Below are positions 17,338-26,058 of a DNA stretch of 64,000 nucleotides, in pieces. The stretch spans positions 620,001 to 684,000 of the forward strand of contig NZXX01000002.1 of the NCBI GenBank assembly GCA_002702065.1, written 5' to 3'. The stretch comes from Anaerolineaceae bacterium (GTDB taxonomy: Bacteria; Chloroflexota; Anaerolineae; Aggregatilineales; Phototrophicaceae). Every line of letters begins with the position of its first letter. Position 1 is the first letter of the stretch. The notes under the pieces are model-generated. The model was not told where the DNA came from and made no database searches. It saw only the letters and a list, made by a program, of their open reading frames with translations. The position numbers and the translations under genes were made by a program.

Positions 17338-18336
17338 ATGACCAGGAAATTATTTGTTTTGCCGTTGGCTGCTGGCCTGCTGTTACTGTTGACCAGCGCA
17401 TTGTTGTCGGCCCAGGAAACAGGTGGCCGCGAACAGGTGGTGCAGGGTGTGTTTGCGACCCTGCCGGACGCCGCCCCGGTGCCGGAAAATAACCCCATGA
17501 CGCCGGAAAAAATTGAACTGGGCAAGATGCTGTACTTCGAGCCACGCCTGTCGGCCAGTGGCGTGATCTCTTGCCATACCTGCCACAACCTGAGCCTGGG
17601 CGGAACGGACCGCCTGCCGACCTCATTGGGTCACGAGTTTTTGACCGGCGGGCGCAACGCCCCAACCGTGCTGAACGCCGCCTTCTTTAACCTGCAATTC
17701 TGGGATGGCCGCGCTACAGGTCTGGAAGAACAGGCTCAGGGGCCGATTCAGGCCGGGGTTGAAATGGCCATGCCGGCTGATCTGGCGGTGTCGACCATTG
17801 CCGATATTGAAGGTTATCTGCCTTACTTCGAGGCGGCTTTCCCCGGTGAGGAAAATCCGATTACGTTCGAGAACATCGCCAAAGCCATCGCCTCCTTCGA
17901 ACGCACGCTGATTACGCCGGACGATGCGCTCGACCGGTATCTGCGCGGGGAAGAAGATGCCTTGTCGGATGATGCGAAGCGCGGCATGGAAATCGCGGCT
18001 CAGATCGGCTGTGTCGCCTGCCACAATGGGCCGATGCTGTCGATTGGGACGCTGATGCCGTTTCATCATGGCGAGGACCTGGGTCGGGCGACGGTGACCG
18101 GTGAAGAATCCGACGAGCATCTGTTCCGCGTGGCGACATGGCGCAACATCTCGTTGACGGGGCCTTATTTCCACGATGGCAGCGCCGCCACCCTTGAAGA
18201 AGCGGTGCAGACGATGGCCAGTGTTCAGCTCAACCGCACGCTGTCGGATGATGAGGTGTACTACATTGTCGCGTTTCTGGAGTCGCTGGTCGGCGAAATG
18301 CCGGAAGTGACCGTGCCGCAGCTGCCGGTTGATTGA
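17338..18336 (+). CDS. Di-haem cytochrome-c peroxidase (CCP/MauG family)
   Basis: A 332-aa exported haem enzyme. The signal peptide covers residues 1-25 (LLSAQ). Two c-type haem sites are present: CHTCH (Cys79, Cys82, His83) and CVACH (Cys225, Cys228, His229). The family segments GRNAPTVLNAAFF, FWDGRA, and RNISLTGPYFHDGSAATLEE match BCCP/MauG proteins. It would reduce H2O2 or oxidise a partner outside the membrane using electrons from a c-type carrier. GAGGA lies 8 nt before ATG 17338, which gives the expected signal peptide. A T-tailed hairpin follows the stop. Confidence 0.92.
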   Translation: MTRKLFVLPLAAGLLLLLTSALLSAQETGGREQVVQGVFATLPDAAPVPENNPMTPEKIELGKMLYFEPRLSASGVISCHTCHNLSLGGTDRLPTSLGHEFLTGGRNAPTVLNAAFFNLQFWDGRATGLEEQAQGPIQAGVEMAMPADLAVSTIADIEGYLPYFEAAFPGEENPITFENIAKAIASFERTLITPDDALDRYLRGEEDALSDDAKRGMEIAAQIGCVACHNGPMLSIGTLMPFHHGEDLGRATVTGEESDEHLFRVATWRNISLTGPYFHDGSAATLEEAVQTMASVQLNRTLSDDEVYYIVAFLESLVGEMPEVTVPQLPVD

Positions 18337-18369
18337 TGAACGGGCAACCTGAGTAACGGGTTCGGTTCG

Positions 18370-18397
18370 GGCCTGGTGCGCTGGCATCAGGCCTTTT
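18370..18397 (+). terminator. Rho-independent terminator of the peroxidase gene
   Basis: GGCCTGGTG (18370-18378) pairs with CATCAGGCC (18385-18393; one G:U) around a 6-nt loop and is followed by TTTTG. It lies 34 nt after the peroxidase stop. Confidence 0.75.
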
Positions 18398-18400
18398 GTG

Positions 18401-18742
18401 TTAGTGAGCGCGAAGCGGCGGGGAAAAGTGCACCACCACCGTGCCGCCGATAGACCCCCACACCGGCATCAGGCAGCGTTTGCGGGCGGCGCGGTCGTAC
18501 ACGGTATCGTCGGTAAAGATGATATGCAGCATACGCACCAAACGGCGTGCCCAGCGGACATAAAAGACAGAGGGTTTTAGGGCGGGTTTGGGGGGAATGG
18601 CGTAGGGGGCCATCATCACCTGCCGGGCGGCACGTCTGTGCAGTTGTTCCCACGCAGTCAGTTTCTGGCGCCGGGCGACATGGGTTTTGGTTTCGAGCGC
18701 CAGCACGATCATATTATCCAGGTGGTTATCGGGTATACCCAT
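18401..18742 (-). CDS. Small basic protein coupled to an ECF sigma factor
   Basis: A 113-aa, strongly basic protein starting at ATG 18742, inside the last 17 nt of the sigma-factor gene in another frame. It is Arg/Lys/His rich (TKTHVARRQKLTAWEQLHRR, RWARRLVRML). It lacks the HxxxCxxC zinc motif and the clear membrane helix of usual anti-sigma factors, although GSIGGTVVVHF near the end is weakly hydrophobic. I do not recognise it. The position, coupled to an ECF sigma gene, suggests a sigma-associated regulator or a worn-down anti-sigma factor. The codon pattern is like that of its neighbours. Confidence 0.6.
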   Translation of the reverse strand: MGIPDNHLDNMIVLALETKTHVARRQKLTAWEQLHRRAARQVMMAPYAIPPKPALKPSVFYVRWARRLVRMLHIIFTDDTVYDRAARKRCLMPVWGSIGGTVVVHFSPPLRAH

Positions 18743-19319
18743 GTGCAACCTGTGGTTCTCCGTTGGTGTGAACAAGCCTGTGGCGCAGGTTTTCGCGCGC
18801 ATAGTACAGGCGGCTTTTGACGGTGCCAACCGGGCAATCCAGAATCTGGGCGATGTCGTCCAGACTCAGGCCGTTGAGATAGTGTAACACGACTACGACA
18901 CGCTGGTTAAAGTTGAGCGCAGAAATGGCCGTGCGCACTTCCTGCTGTAAACCAGCGATTTCCGCGGCGTGGTCCGGCGTGCTGCGGGCCGGGCTGATCA
19001 GGTAATCGACGACGGTTTCGAGCGAGACACGCCGCTTTTTGTGCCGGGAAACCCAGGTGTAAGCCAGGTTCACGGTGACACGGTACAGCCAGGGTGGCAA
19101 TGGCAGAGTGGTGTCGATGCGGTGTGCATAGCGGTGGAGTCGTAGAAAACAATCCTGGGTGATGTCTTCGGCAACGGCGTCGTCGTGGGTAATGGCGACA
19201 GCCGTGCGGTAAATCTGAGCATAATATCGGTCAAAAAGGGTTCCCAATGCGCCTAAATCGTTCGATTGCAGCCGCTTGATTAACTCAGCATCGCTCGGCT
19301 CGGCGTGGACGGTTTCCAT
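18726..19319 (-). CDS. ECF-family RNA polymerase sigma factor
   Basis: A 197-aa ECF sigma factor. Region 2 runs through GALGTLFDRYYAQIYRTAVA and DITQDCFLRLHRYAHR; the -10-binding helix ends at LYRVTVNLAYTWVSRHKKRR. Region 4 (LNFNQRVVVVLHYLNGLS, DIAQILDCPVGTVKSRLYYA) is a textbook sigma-70 region 4 helix-turn-helix. The ATG at 19319 has GGAG 6 nt upstream; the frame is open beyond it but without homology. The gene downstream overlaps by 17 nt and is not a recognisable anti-sigma factor. The gene is divergent from the epimerase at 19587. Confidence 0.9.
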   Translation of the reverse strand: METVHAEPSDAELIKRLQSNDLGALGTLFDRYYAQIYRTAVAITHDDAVAEDITQDCFLRLHRYAHRIDTTLPLPPWLYRVTVNLAYTWVSRHKKRRVSLETVVDYLISPARSTPDHAAEIAGLQQEVRTAISALNFNQRVVVVLHYLNGLSLDDIAQILDCPVGTVKSRLYYARENLRHRLVHTNGEPQVAHGYTR

Positions 19320-19525
19320 ATGCGCTCCAGATAATAACAATCCACTATCAATAACGGATATTTTTATTTTTGCGTGTTCTGCAACAGGTTGCAGCGGCGA
19401 TTTGATGCAAAATATTAGCACACTTTCGTGCATATTCGCCAACAATGGCCCTAACCACCTGTTGCGCAACGTCCAACCCACGCTCCGTTTACAGCGAAAA
19501 TTTGCGGCTATACTGATGAAGGCGC

Positions 19526-19553
19526 TTGTCAGGGGCGCAAAGCCGTATACAAT
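19526..19553 (+). promoter_or_regulatory. Candidate sigma-70 promoter for the 19.6-kb epimerase
   Basis: TTGTCA (19526-19531) and TACAAT (19548-19553) are separated by 16 nt, 33 nt upstream of the epimerase ATG. AGGAG (6 nt before the ATG) completes the expression signals. This is inferred from consensus only. Confidence 0.5.
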
Positions 19554-19586
19554 TCGGTGCGTACCTTCATACGGCAGGAGTAAATC

Positions 19587-20564
19587 ATGACTCATGCGCT
19601 CATAACCGGTGGGGCCGGGTTTATCGGCAGCCACCTGGCGGATCGGTTGATTGCTGCGGGTGATACCGTCACCGTGATCGATAACCTGAGCACGGGCCGC
19701 TACAAGAACATCGCGCACCTGGACGGACATCCGAACTTTCATTATGCGATTGAAGACATTCGCAATATTCATGTTCTCGACCGGCTGGTGAGCGAGTGTG
19801 ACGTCATCTTTCATCTGGCGGCAGCGGTTGGGGTTCAGAAGATCATCAGCCAGCCGATTGATACCATCGAAGTGAATATTGGTGGTACCGAGGTGGTGCT
19901 GCAAACGGCTCGTCGCTACCGCAAAAAGGTGATGGTTGCATCGACCTCCGAAGTCTACGGCAAAGGCATTCGTTTCCCCTTCCACGAGGATGATGATACG
20001 GTGCTTGGTCCGACGATCCGGAGCCGCTGGAGTTATGCGGCATCCAAGGCGATTGATGAGTTTCTGGCGCTGGCCTATCATCGTGAGGTTGGGCTGCCGG
20101 TGGTCATCTTCCGGCTGTTTAATACCGTCGGCCCCCGCCAGAGCGGCCAGTACGGGATGGTGCTGCCGCGCTTTGTGCAGGCAGCGTTGGCAAACGAACC
20201 CATTTCAGTGTATGGTGATGGAGAGCAACAACGCTGCTTCTGCAATGTTGCCGATGTGGTGACGGCCATTCACGAATTATCGCAGCTGCCAGCCGCAGTT
20301 GGGCAGGTCTTCAACATTGGCAGCAATGAGGAAATCACCATCATGGAACTGGCGCAGCGGGTGCGCCAGCGGACCGGCAGCCAGTCCGATATTCGGCTGA
20401 TCCCCTATGATGAGGCGTATGAAGCGGGATTTGAAGATTTCCGGCGTCGAATCCCCAGTCTGGATAAAATAAGGCAAACGACTGAGTGGGAACCGGCCAC
20501 ATCGCTGGATACCACCATTGATCAGATTATCGCTTATTACAGGGAGGAACAAACCCATGCCTGA
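19587..20564 (+). CDS. NAD-dependent nucleotide-sugar epimerase/dehydratase
   Basis: A 325-aa extended SDR of the UDP-glucose 4-epimerase/UDP-glucuronate decarboxylase group. The NAD loop is TGGAGFIGSHLAD (residues 7-19). Catalytic residues are in VASTSEVYG (Ser/Thr) and SYAASKAIDEFLALAYHR (Tyr-x3-Lys). NTVGPRQSGQYGMVLPRFV and GDGEQQRCFCNVADVV are the substrate-binding segments typical of this group. It probably makes a UDP-sugar for exopolysaccharide or glycan synthesis, in line with the glycosyltransferases further on. It overlaps the pentapeptide gene by 8 nt. Confidence 0.9.
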   Translation: MTHALITGGAGFIGSHLADRLIAAGDTVTVIDNLSTGRYKNIAHLDGHPNFHYAIEDIRNIHVLDRLVSECDVIFHLAAAVGVQKIISQPIDTIEVNIGGTEVVLQTARRYRKKVMVASTSEVYGKGIRFPFHEDDDTVLGPTIRSRWSYAASKAIDEFLALAYHREVGLPVVIFRLFNTVGPRQSGQYGMVLPRFVQAALANEPISVYGDGEQQRCFCNVADVVTAIHELSQLPAAVGQVFNIGSNEEITIMELAQRVRQRTGSQSDIRLIPYDEAYEAGFEDFRRRIPSLDKIRQTTEWEPATSLDTTIDQIIAYYREEQTHA

Positions 20565-21003
20565 GATTACCCGTCAGCAGTTGATCCTTGCCCTCATCCC
20601 TGCGGGGGCGAACCCACGCCTGGCCGGGGTGAACTTGCAGGAACTGGATATGACCCGGCTGGACCTGACCGGTGCGAACATGCGGCTGGCCGCGATGACC
20701 GCCGCCCGGCTGCGCGAAACAGTGCTGCGCAATGCCAACCTGTCGTTTGCGGATCTGGCGCTGGCCCAGCTGCCCGGCGCAGACCTGAACCAGGCCAACG
20801 TGCAGAACGTCAACTTCACGTCCGCCAACCTGCAAGGGGCCAATCTGGCGGGGTCCAACATGACCAACGCCAAGCTTAACGACGCCAACCTGCAAGGCGC
20901 GATCATGACCGGGGCGAATGTCAGCGGTGTGACGTTCAACCAGAACACCGTCTGGCCGGATGGCAAGGTCGGGAATCAGGCCTCCCCCGGCGATTACACC
21001 TAA
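20557..21003 (+). CDS. Pentapeptide-repeat protein
   Basis: A 148-aa protein whose residues 22-130 are continuous A(D/N)Lxx pentapeptide repeats (LDLTGANMRLAAMTAARLRE, ADLNQANVQNVNFTSANLQG, ANLAGSNMTNAKLNDANLQG). These fold as a right-handed quadrilateral beta-helix. The family has no single function; some members bind gyrase as DNA mimics. The start ATG overlaps the epimerase stop (ATGCCTGA), so translation is coupled. It is followed by a clear terminator. Confidence 0.88.
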   Translation: MPEITRQQLILALIPAGANPRLAGVNLQELDMTRLDLTGANMRLAAMTAARLRETVLRNANLSFADLALAQLPGADLNQANVQNVNFTSANLQGANLAGSNMTNAKLNDANLQGAIMTGANVSGVTFNQNTVWPDGKVGNQASPGDYT

Positions 21004-21061
21004 ATCCCGATCCAACAGCAACTGCAAAGGCGCAACGGGCGTTGACTGCCCCGCGCCATTT

Positions 21062-21094
21062 AAGCCGGATAGTCTGATGTCCGGCTTCTTTTAT
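21062..21094 (+). terminator. Rho-independent terminator after the pentapeptide gene
   Basis: AAGCCGGA (21062-21069) pairs with TCCGGCTT (21080-21087) around a 10-nt loop and is followed by CTTTTATTT. It ends the epimerase-pentapeptide operon and reaches into the gmd stop codon on the opposite strand. Confidence 0.87.
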
Positions 21095-22095
21095 TTGGAC
21101 AACAATGCCAGGTCCGAATCGACCATCAACCGCGTGAGTTCCTCAAAATAGGTGCGTGGCTCCCATCCGAGATCGGCTTTGGCTTTGGCCGGGTTGCCGC
21201 GCTGGGCGAAGATTTCGGTGGGCCGCAGGAAGCGCTCATCCGTCTCGACGTGATCTTCCCAGTTGAGGCCCACATGATCGAATGCCACCCGGCACAGATC
21301 GCGGATGCTGTAGGCGGTGTTGGTGCCGATGACGTAATCCTGCGGGGTATCCTGCTGCAACATCAGCCACATGGCTTCGACATATTCTTTGGCATAGCCC
21401 CAATCGCGGTACGCATCCAGGTTGCCCATCTTGAGCTTGCCATCGCGCACCAGTGGTTCGCCGGCTTCGTTCAGCGGCGGATTGGTGATTCCCAGTTTGA
21501 TGCAGGCCGCGCCCATCGTCACCTTGCGCGTGACAAAGTGCAGCCCCCGGCGCGGGCTTTCATGGTTGAACAGCATCCCGGCACAGGCAAACATGCCGTA
21601 CGATTCGCGGTAGTTGACGGTCATCAGATGAGCATAAAGCTTGGCGATGCCGTAGGGGTTGTTGGCGAGAAAGGGCGTCTGCTCGTCGACGATTTCCTGG
21701 GGCACACCGCCATAAATCTCGCGGCTGGTCGCCTGATAAAAACGGGCATCCGGCTGATGACGACGCACGGCTTCCATCATACGGACCGCACCCAGGGCGG
21801 TGATCTCGCCGGTGACAATCGGCTGGCTCCAGCTATCCGCCGGGACGGACTGCGCGGCCAGATTGTAGACTTCGTCCGGCTGGTGGCGGCGGATAATGTC
21901 GCCCAGCGCATCGGCGTCAATCAGGTCGGCATATGCCAGTGTGACGCGCCCGATCAGGTGATCAATGTTGGGGTAACGGTAGTTGGTCGAGCGCCGAACA
22001 ATCCCGACAACCTGATAGCCTTTGTCCAGCAGCAAATCCGCCAGATACGAGCCATCCTGCCCGGTAATTCCGGTGATGAGTGCCGTTTTGGTCAT
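21091..22095 (-). CDS. gmd: GDP-mannose 4,6-dehydratase
   Basis: A 334-aa SDR. It dehydrates GDP-D-mannose to GDP-4-keto-6-deoxymannose, the precursor of GDP-fucose and GDP-rhamnose. The NAD loop is TGITGQDGSYLADLL (residues 8-22). The Gmd-specific segments are VRRSTNYRYPNIDHL, the catalytic ATSREIYG and NPYGIAKLYAH (Tyr-x3-Lys), FNHESPRRGLHFVTRKVT and LDAYRDWGYAKEYVEAMWLM. AGGAGGACTGT precedes the ATG. No reductase partner (fcl or rmd) follows directly, so the final deoxysugar cannot be named. Confidence 0.9.
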   Translation of the reverse strand: MTKTALITGITGQDGSYLADLLLDKGYQVVGIVRRSTNYRYPNIDHLIGRVTLAYADLIDADALGDIIRRHQPDEVYNLAAQSVPADSWSQPIVTGEITALGAVRMMEAVRRHQPDARFYQATSREIYGGVPQEIVDEQTPFLANNPYGIAKLYAHLMTVNYRESYGMFACAGMLFNHESPRRGLHFVTRKVTMGAACIKLGITNPPLNEAGEPLVRDGKLKMGNLDAYRDWGYAKEYVEAMWLMLQQDTPQDYVIGTNTAYSIRDLCRVAFDHVGLNWEDHVETDERFLRPTEIFAQRGNPAKAKADLGWEPRTYFEELTRLMVDSDLALLSK

Positions 22096-22243
22096 ACAGT
22101 CCTCCTGACATGCTGCGCCGCATACTAACCCGCAAATGCCGCCTCAGCCAGAGGCAATTCTGAAATGGGCCACTGGTCTGTTGAAAAGCCCGGTAAAATG
22201 AATTCCAATAGAGTTATTCAGTTAGCGCAATCAGGAGTAGGTT

Positions 22244-23212
22244 ATGAAAGCGATTCGGGTACATCAGAATGGTGGGCCGGAAGTTCTTTCTTATGAAGAT
22301 GTGCCGCTGCCAGAGCCGGGCCCTGGTGAGGTGCGAGTCAAAATTGAGGCGGCAGGGCTGAACTTTGTTGATGTTTACAAGCGCAAGGGTTTGTATAAAG
22401 GCAGCCTGCCGATGACACCGGGCGAGGAGGCAGCGGGTGTGGTGGACTCGGTTGGCCCGGATGTGACGGATATTCAGGTGGGGCAGCGGGTGGCTTATGC
22501 ACAATCGATGGGTTCTTATGCCGAGTACGCCGTCGTCCCGGCCCGAACACTGGTGCCGGTGCCGGATAACGTTGAACTGCGCGATGCCGCTGCCGTAATA
22601 TTGCAGGGGATGACCGCGCATTACCTGTGTTACAGCACTTATCCGCTGCGGGCGGGGGATACGGCGCTGGTCCATGCCGCTGCCGGGGGTGTGGGACTGC
22701 TGCTGGTCCAGATCGCCAAGGGTCTGGGCGCGCGCGTGATCGGCACCGTCTCGACCGAAGAAAAGGCGCAGCTGGCGCGGGAAGCCGGGGCGGATGAGGT
22801 CATTCTGTACACGCAGGTCGATTTTGAAACGGAGACGCGGCGGCTGACGGACGGTCATGGCGTGGAAGTGGTGTACGATTCCGTCGGCAAAGATACCTTT
22901 GATCGCAGCCTCAACTGCCTGCGTCCACGCGGGTTTATGGTGTTGTACGGGCAGTCCAGCGGCCCGGTTCCGCCGTTTGACCCACAGATTCTCAATGCGC
23001 GCGGCTCCCTCTATCTGACACGCCCCAGCATGGGCCATTACTTGGCAAGCCGAACAGAGCTGCTCCAGCGGGCGGGTGATCTGTTCCAGTCGATGCTGGA
23101 TGGCAACCTTCAGGTGCGGGTCGATACGGCCTTCCCGCTGGCCGAGGCCGCCGAAGCTCACCGCTACATCGAAGGCCGCCGGACCAAAGGCAAGGTGTTG
23201 TTAATCCCATGA
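22244..23212 (+). CDS. Zinc-independent quinone oxidoreductase (MDR family)
   Basis: A 322-aa medium-chain reductase of the NADPH:quinone oxidoreductase (QOR) type. [20 protein letters not shown] and [14 protein letters not shown] are the N-terminal GroES-fold hallmarks, and [20 protein letters not shown] is the NADPH-binding AAGGVG loop. The cysteine cluster and zinc ligands of alcohol dehydrogenases are absent. It would reduce quinones or enones with one NADPH. AGGAG is well placed before ATG 22244, and the stop overlaps the pdxA start by 4 nt (ATGA). Confidence 0.92.
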   Translation: MKAIRVHQNGGPEVLSYEDVPLPEPGPGEVRVKIEAAGLNFVDVYKRKGLYKGSLPMTPGEEAAGVVDSVGPDVTDIQVGQRVAYAQSMGSYAEYAVVPARTLVPVPDNVELRDAAAVILQGMTAHYLCYSTYPLRAGDTALVHAAAGGVGLLLVQIAKGLGARVIGTVSTEEKAQLAREAGADEVILYTQVDFETETRRLTDGHGVEVVYDSVGKDTFDRSLNCLRPRGFMVLYGQSSGPVPPFDPQILNARGSLYLTRPSMGHYLASRTELLQRAGDLFQSMLDGNLQVRVDTAFPLAEAAEAHRYIEGRRTKGKVLLIP

Positions 23213-24240
23213 ATGAAGTTATAACGCGTGATCGTATCGGCATTACCATGGGCGACCCGGCAGGCGTTGGCCCGGAAATTATCGTCAAGACGCTGGCGGC
23301 GGCGCACGGATTTTATGACCAGTGTGTGCCGGTGGTCATCGGTGATGCGCGGGTGCTGGCGCAGACCATCGCGGCGCTGGATGTGCCGGTACGGATCAAC
23401 GTAGTCGACACACCGGATGACGCGCTGGGTGTGGCCGGGACCATCGACCTGATCGACCTGAACAACGCTGACCCGGCAGCTTTTGCGCCCGGTCAGGTGA
23501 GCGCATTGGCGGGGCACGCGTCGGTGGAATATATCCAGCAGGCGACGCGGATGGCGCTGGCTGGCGACCTGGCGGCGATTGTCACCGCGCCGATCAACAA
23601 GGAATCGATCAACAAGGGTGGGCATCATTACGCCGGGCACACCGAACTGCTCAAGGACTTAACCGACGCACAGCATGTCTCGATGATGCTGGTCAGCAGT
23701 AAGCTGCGGGTGCTGCATGTCAGTACACATGTGGCGCTGCGCGAGGCCTGCGACCGCGTCAAAAAAGAACGGGTGCTGACGGTGATCCGGCTGGCGCATC
23801 TGAGTATGAAACTACTTGGAATCGAAGCGCCGCGTGTGGCCGTCGCCGGGCTGAACCCGCACGCTGGCGAGGGTGGTTTGTTTGGCCGGGAAGAATTGGA
23901 CGAAATTATCCCCGCGATTGAGGCGGCACAGGCTCAGGGCATCAATGCCACTGGTCCGTGGCCGCCGGATACCATCTTTATGCAGACCGTGAAGGGGCAT
24001 CATGACGTGGTGGTCGCCATGTATCACGATCAGGGCCACATCCCCATGAAGCTGCTGGGTTTTGACGAAGGCGTCAATGTCAGCGTCGGCCTGCCGATCA
24101 TCCGTACCTCGGTCGATCACGGCACGGCCTTTGATATTGTGGGCAAAGGCATTGCCAGCGAAACCAGCCTGATCGCGGCAATTGACCTGGCGGCGCAGAT
24201 GGTAACGGCCAAAGCGACGATGCCCGATCTGGCCCTTTAA
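23209..24240 (+). CDS. pdxA: 4-hydroxythreonine-4-phosphate dehydrogenase
   Basis: A 343-aa enzyme of the DXP-dependent vitamin B6 pathway (or a PdxA2-type paralogue of related function). It oxidises 4-phosphohydroxy-L-threonine with NAD and decarboxylates the product. Signatures: [39 protein letters not shown] with the metal His, [31 protein letters not shown] and [12 protein letters not shown]. It is coupled to the quinone reductase by a 4-nt overlap and ends exactly where the convergent GNAT gene ends. No pdxJ is nearby. Confidence 0.92.
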   Translation: MNEVITRDRIGITMGDPAGVGPEIIVKTLAAAHGFYDQCVPVVIGDARVLAQTIAALDVPVRINVVDTPDDALGVAGTIDLIDLNNADPAAFAPGQVSALAGHASVEYIQQATRMALAGDLAAIVTAPINKESINKGGHHYAGHTELLKDLTDAQHVSMMLVSSKLRVLHVSTHVALREACDRVKKERVLTVIRLAHLSMKLLGIEAPRVAVAGLNPHAGEGGLFGREELDEIIPAIEAAQAQGINATGPWPPDTIFMQTVKGHHDVVVAMYHDQGHIPMKLLGFDEGVNVSVGLPIIRTSVDHGTAFDIVGKGIASETSLIAAIDLAAQMVTAKATMPDLAL

Positions 24241-24915
24241 TCAGGTTTTAAGCCACCAGTGAAAAAGTTCGATGGGCGCATAACCCAGTGTTTCCGCTGC
24301 GGCCAGCGCCTGTGCCTGATTCGTCGGAATCAGCGCGCCCACCAGACTGCTGTCACGCCGGTGACATTCAGCCTGCGCCGCGCGGAGATTCGCGGCTGAG
24401 AAGGTGCCTTCCAGCCACAGGCCGCTGTAATTCATGGTGACCACCGGGATCAGCACGGCTTGCTCCAGCGGCTGCGGGTTGCCCGCCTGCTGCCCTGTGG
24501 CGATCATCAATTGGTAGACCTGCCAATCGGGGCTGAAACCGCAGCGCCTGAATGCGCCCTGGCTGGCGTGATTATCCACCTGAATCAGCGCGCGCGAGGT
24601 GATGGGGTGCGGCTGCCCGGCTTGCACGGCGGCTTCGATCAATCGCTGCCCGATTTTCTGCCCCTGATAAGCGGGATGCACCGCCAGCAGGTCAATCTCC
24701 CATCGAGTATGCCCCGCCGCGTTGGTCGTCGGGAAGGCATCGACAAACCCCACAACTCGCTGGTCCGCCAGCGCGACGAATGCACGGTGATCCGGCTGGC
24801 GCAGCGCCTGGGCAACCTGTTCCGCATTAGCCATTTCATCCGGCCAAACGACGGATTTCAGCTGCGCAATTGATGCGGCCTGATTGATGGACGCGGGTTG
24901 AATATGAATAGTCAT
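24241..24915 (-). CDS. GNAT N-acetyltransferase
   Basis: A 224-aa acetyltransferase. IDLLAVHPAYQGQKIGQRLI holds the acetyl-CoA loop (QGQKIG). VDNHASQGAFRRCGFSPDWQ is the following motif-B segment. The last 70 residues form a second, diverged alpha/beta stretch ending LGYAPIELFHWWLKT. The substrate is unknown. The stop abuts the pdxA stop with no gap (convergent). The ribosome site before ATG 24915 is weak. It lies downstream of the 25-kb epimerase, separated from it by a hairpin. Confidence 0.82.
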   Translation of the reverse strand: MTIHIQPASINQAASIAQLKSVVWPDEMANAEQVAQALRQPDHRAFVALADQRVVGFVDAFPTTNAAGHTRWEIDLLAVHPAYQGQKIGQRLIEAAVQAGQPHPITSRALIQVDNHASQGAFRRCGFSPDWQVYQLMIATGQQAGNPQPLEQAVLIPVVTMNYSGLWLEGTFSAANLRAAQAECHRRDSSLVGALIPTNQAQALAAAETLGYAPIELFHWWLKT

Positions 24916-24943
24916 GATGGAATGCTGTCGAGGGTGAGCGTAA

Positions 24944-24978
24944 CAGGGCGAATCGACGTGAACCCGCGATTCGCCCTG
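24944..24978 (-). terminator. Hairpin downstream of the 25-kb epimerase
   Basis: CAGGGCGAATCG (24944-24955) is perfectly inverted as CGATTCGCCCTG (24967-24978), a 12-bp stem with an 11-nt loop, 7 nt after the epimerase stop. It has no T tract. It shares the GGGCGA/TCGCCC core with the dispersed palindromes but lacks their GTAG ends. Confidence 0.5.
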
Positions 24979-24984
24979 GGTGCG

Positions 24985-25995
24985 TTACGGCGTGGGGGCG
25001 CCGACCAGCTTTTGCCAGCTTGGCGGCATGTTCTTGTAAATTTCGATGGCGCTGAACGGGGTGCCGGTCATCGGGCCGTGTCCTTTGGCCCAGTCCGCCA
25101 CGCGCTGCAAACCGGCTTCGAGGGTGGTGTCGGCCTTTACGCCCAGAATATCGTGTGACAGGGTGTGGTCGGAATAGGCGACTTTGACTTCCTCGCGGGC
25201 GGGCAGGTGGTTGACGTTGACAGGCGCGCCCATCGTCTTGCAGCACAGTTCCGCCAGTTCGTTGACGGAGTAAGGCGTATCCGCACCGATGTTAAAAATG
25301 CGATTGCGCGCAGCAGGGATTTCCGGCGAACGGGCAATGCCGCCGACGATGTCGCCCACATACGAGAAGGCGCGCTGCTGGGTGCCGTCGCCAAAGATGG
25401 TCAGCGACTTGCCCTGCATGATCTGGTTCATGAAGATGCCGACGACATTGCGGTACGGGTCGCCCAGATTTTGCCGTTCGCCGTACACATTGTGCGGGCG
25501 GAAGATGACGTAATCGAGGTCGAACATCATTTTGGAGACGATCAGTTCCTGCTCGACGGTGTATTTGGCAATGCCATAGCTGTCGGAGGGTTCCGGGCGC
25601 ATGTCCTCGCGCATGGGCGAGCGCCCCTCACCGTACACGGCGATGGATGACGTGAAGACAAAGCAGTTCACATTGGTGTTGACGGCGCAGTTGATGAGAT
25701 TAACGCTGCCGACGACATTGTTCATGTAGTTGAAGCGCTTGATAAAGTGGCTGAGACCCTCGGCGGCGTAGGCGGCCAGGTGATAGACATAATCGAACTG
25801 CTCCGCCTTGAAGAGCTGGTCCAGCGTCTCGAAATCGAGGATGGAGGCTTTGACAAATTTGACGCCGTCCGGGACATTTTCCTCATAACCGCCGCTCAGA
25901 TCGTCGAGCCCGACAACCGTATGGCCTTCATCAAGCAGACTCTGGCAAAGATGTGATCCTAGAAATCCGGCTGCACCGGTCACCAAACATTTCAT
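24985..25995 (-). CDS. NAD-dependent nucleotide-sugar epimerase
   Basis: A 336-aa extended SDR close to UDP-glucose 4-epimerases. The NAD loop is TGAAGFLGSHLCQSLL. The catalytic residues are in FTSSIAVYG (Ser) and DSYGIAKYTVEQEL (Tyr-x3-Lys). RPHNVYGERQNLGDPYRNVV and FGDGTQQRAFSYVGDIV are sugar-binding segments. I chose the ATG at 25995 (MKCLVTGAAGFLG); a GTG at 26007 sits too close to AAGGAG. A good minus-strand promoter lies at 26029-26056. It is probably part of the local glycan-precursor set with gmd and the 19.6-kb epimerase. Confidence 0.9.
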   Translation of the reverse strand: MKCLVTGAAGFLGSHLCQSLLDEGHTVVGLDDLSGGYEENVPDGVKFVKASILDFETLDQLFKAEQFDYVYHLAAYAAEGLSHFIKRFNYMNNVVGSVNLINCAVNTNVNCFVFTSSIAVYGEGRSPMREDMRPEPSDSYGIAKYTVEQELIVSKMMFDLDYVIFRPHNVYGERQNLGDPYRNVVGIFMNQIMQGKSLTIFGDGTQQRAFSYVGDIVGGIARSPEIPAARNRIFNIGADTPYSVNELAELCCKTMGAPVNVNHLPAREEVKVAYSDHTLSHDILGVKADTTLEAGLQRVADWAKGHGPMTGTPFSAIEIYKNMPPSWQKLVGAPTP

Positions 25996-26028
25996 AATAA
26001 CTCGCACTGCTCCTTTGATCTTATGGCG

Positions 26029-26056
26029 ATTATAGGGTTTGTGATGAGAGAGTAAA
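26029..26056 (-). promoter_or_regulatory. Candidate promoter of the 25-kb epimerase
   Basis: On the minus strand TTTACT (26056-26051) and TATAAT (26034-26029) are 16 nt apart, 34 nt upstream of the start at 25995. It overlaps only the tail of the gap after the GT2 stop at 26059, so the epimerase can be transcribed independently of the GT2 gene. Confidence 0.55.
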
Positions 26057-26058
26057 CC

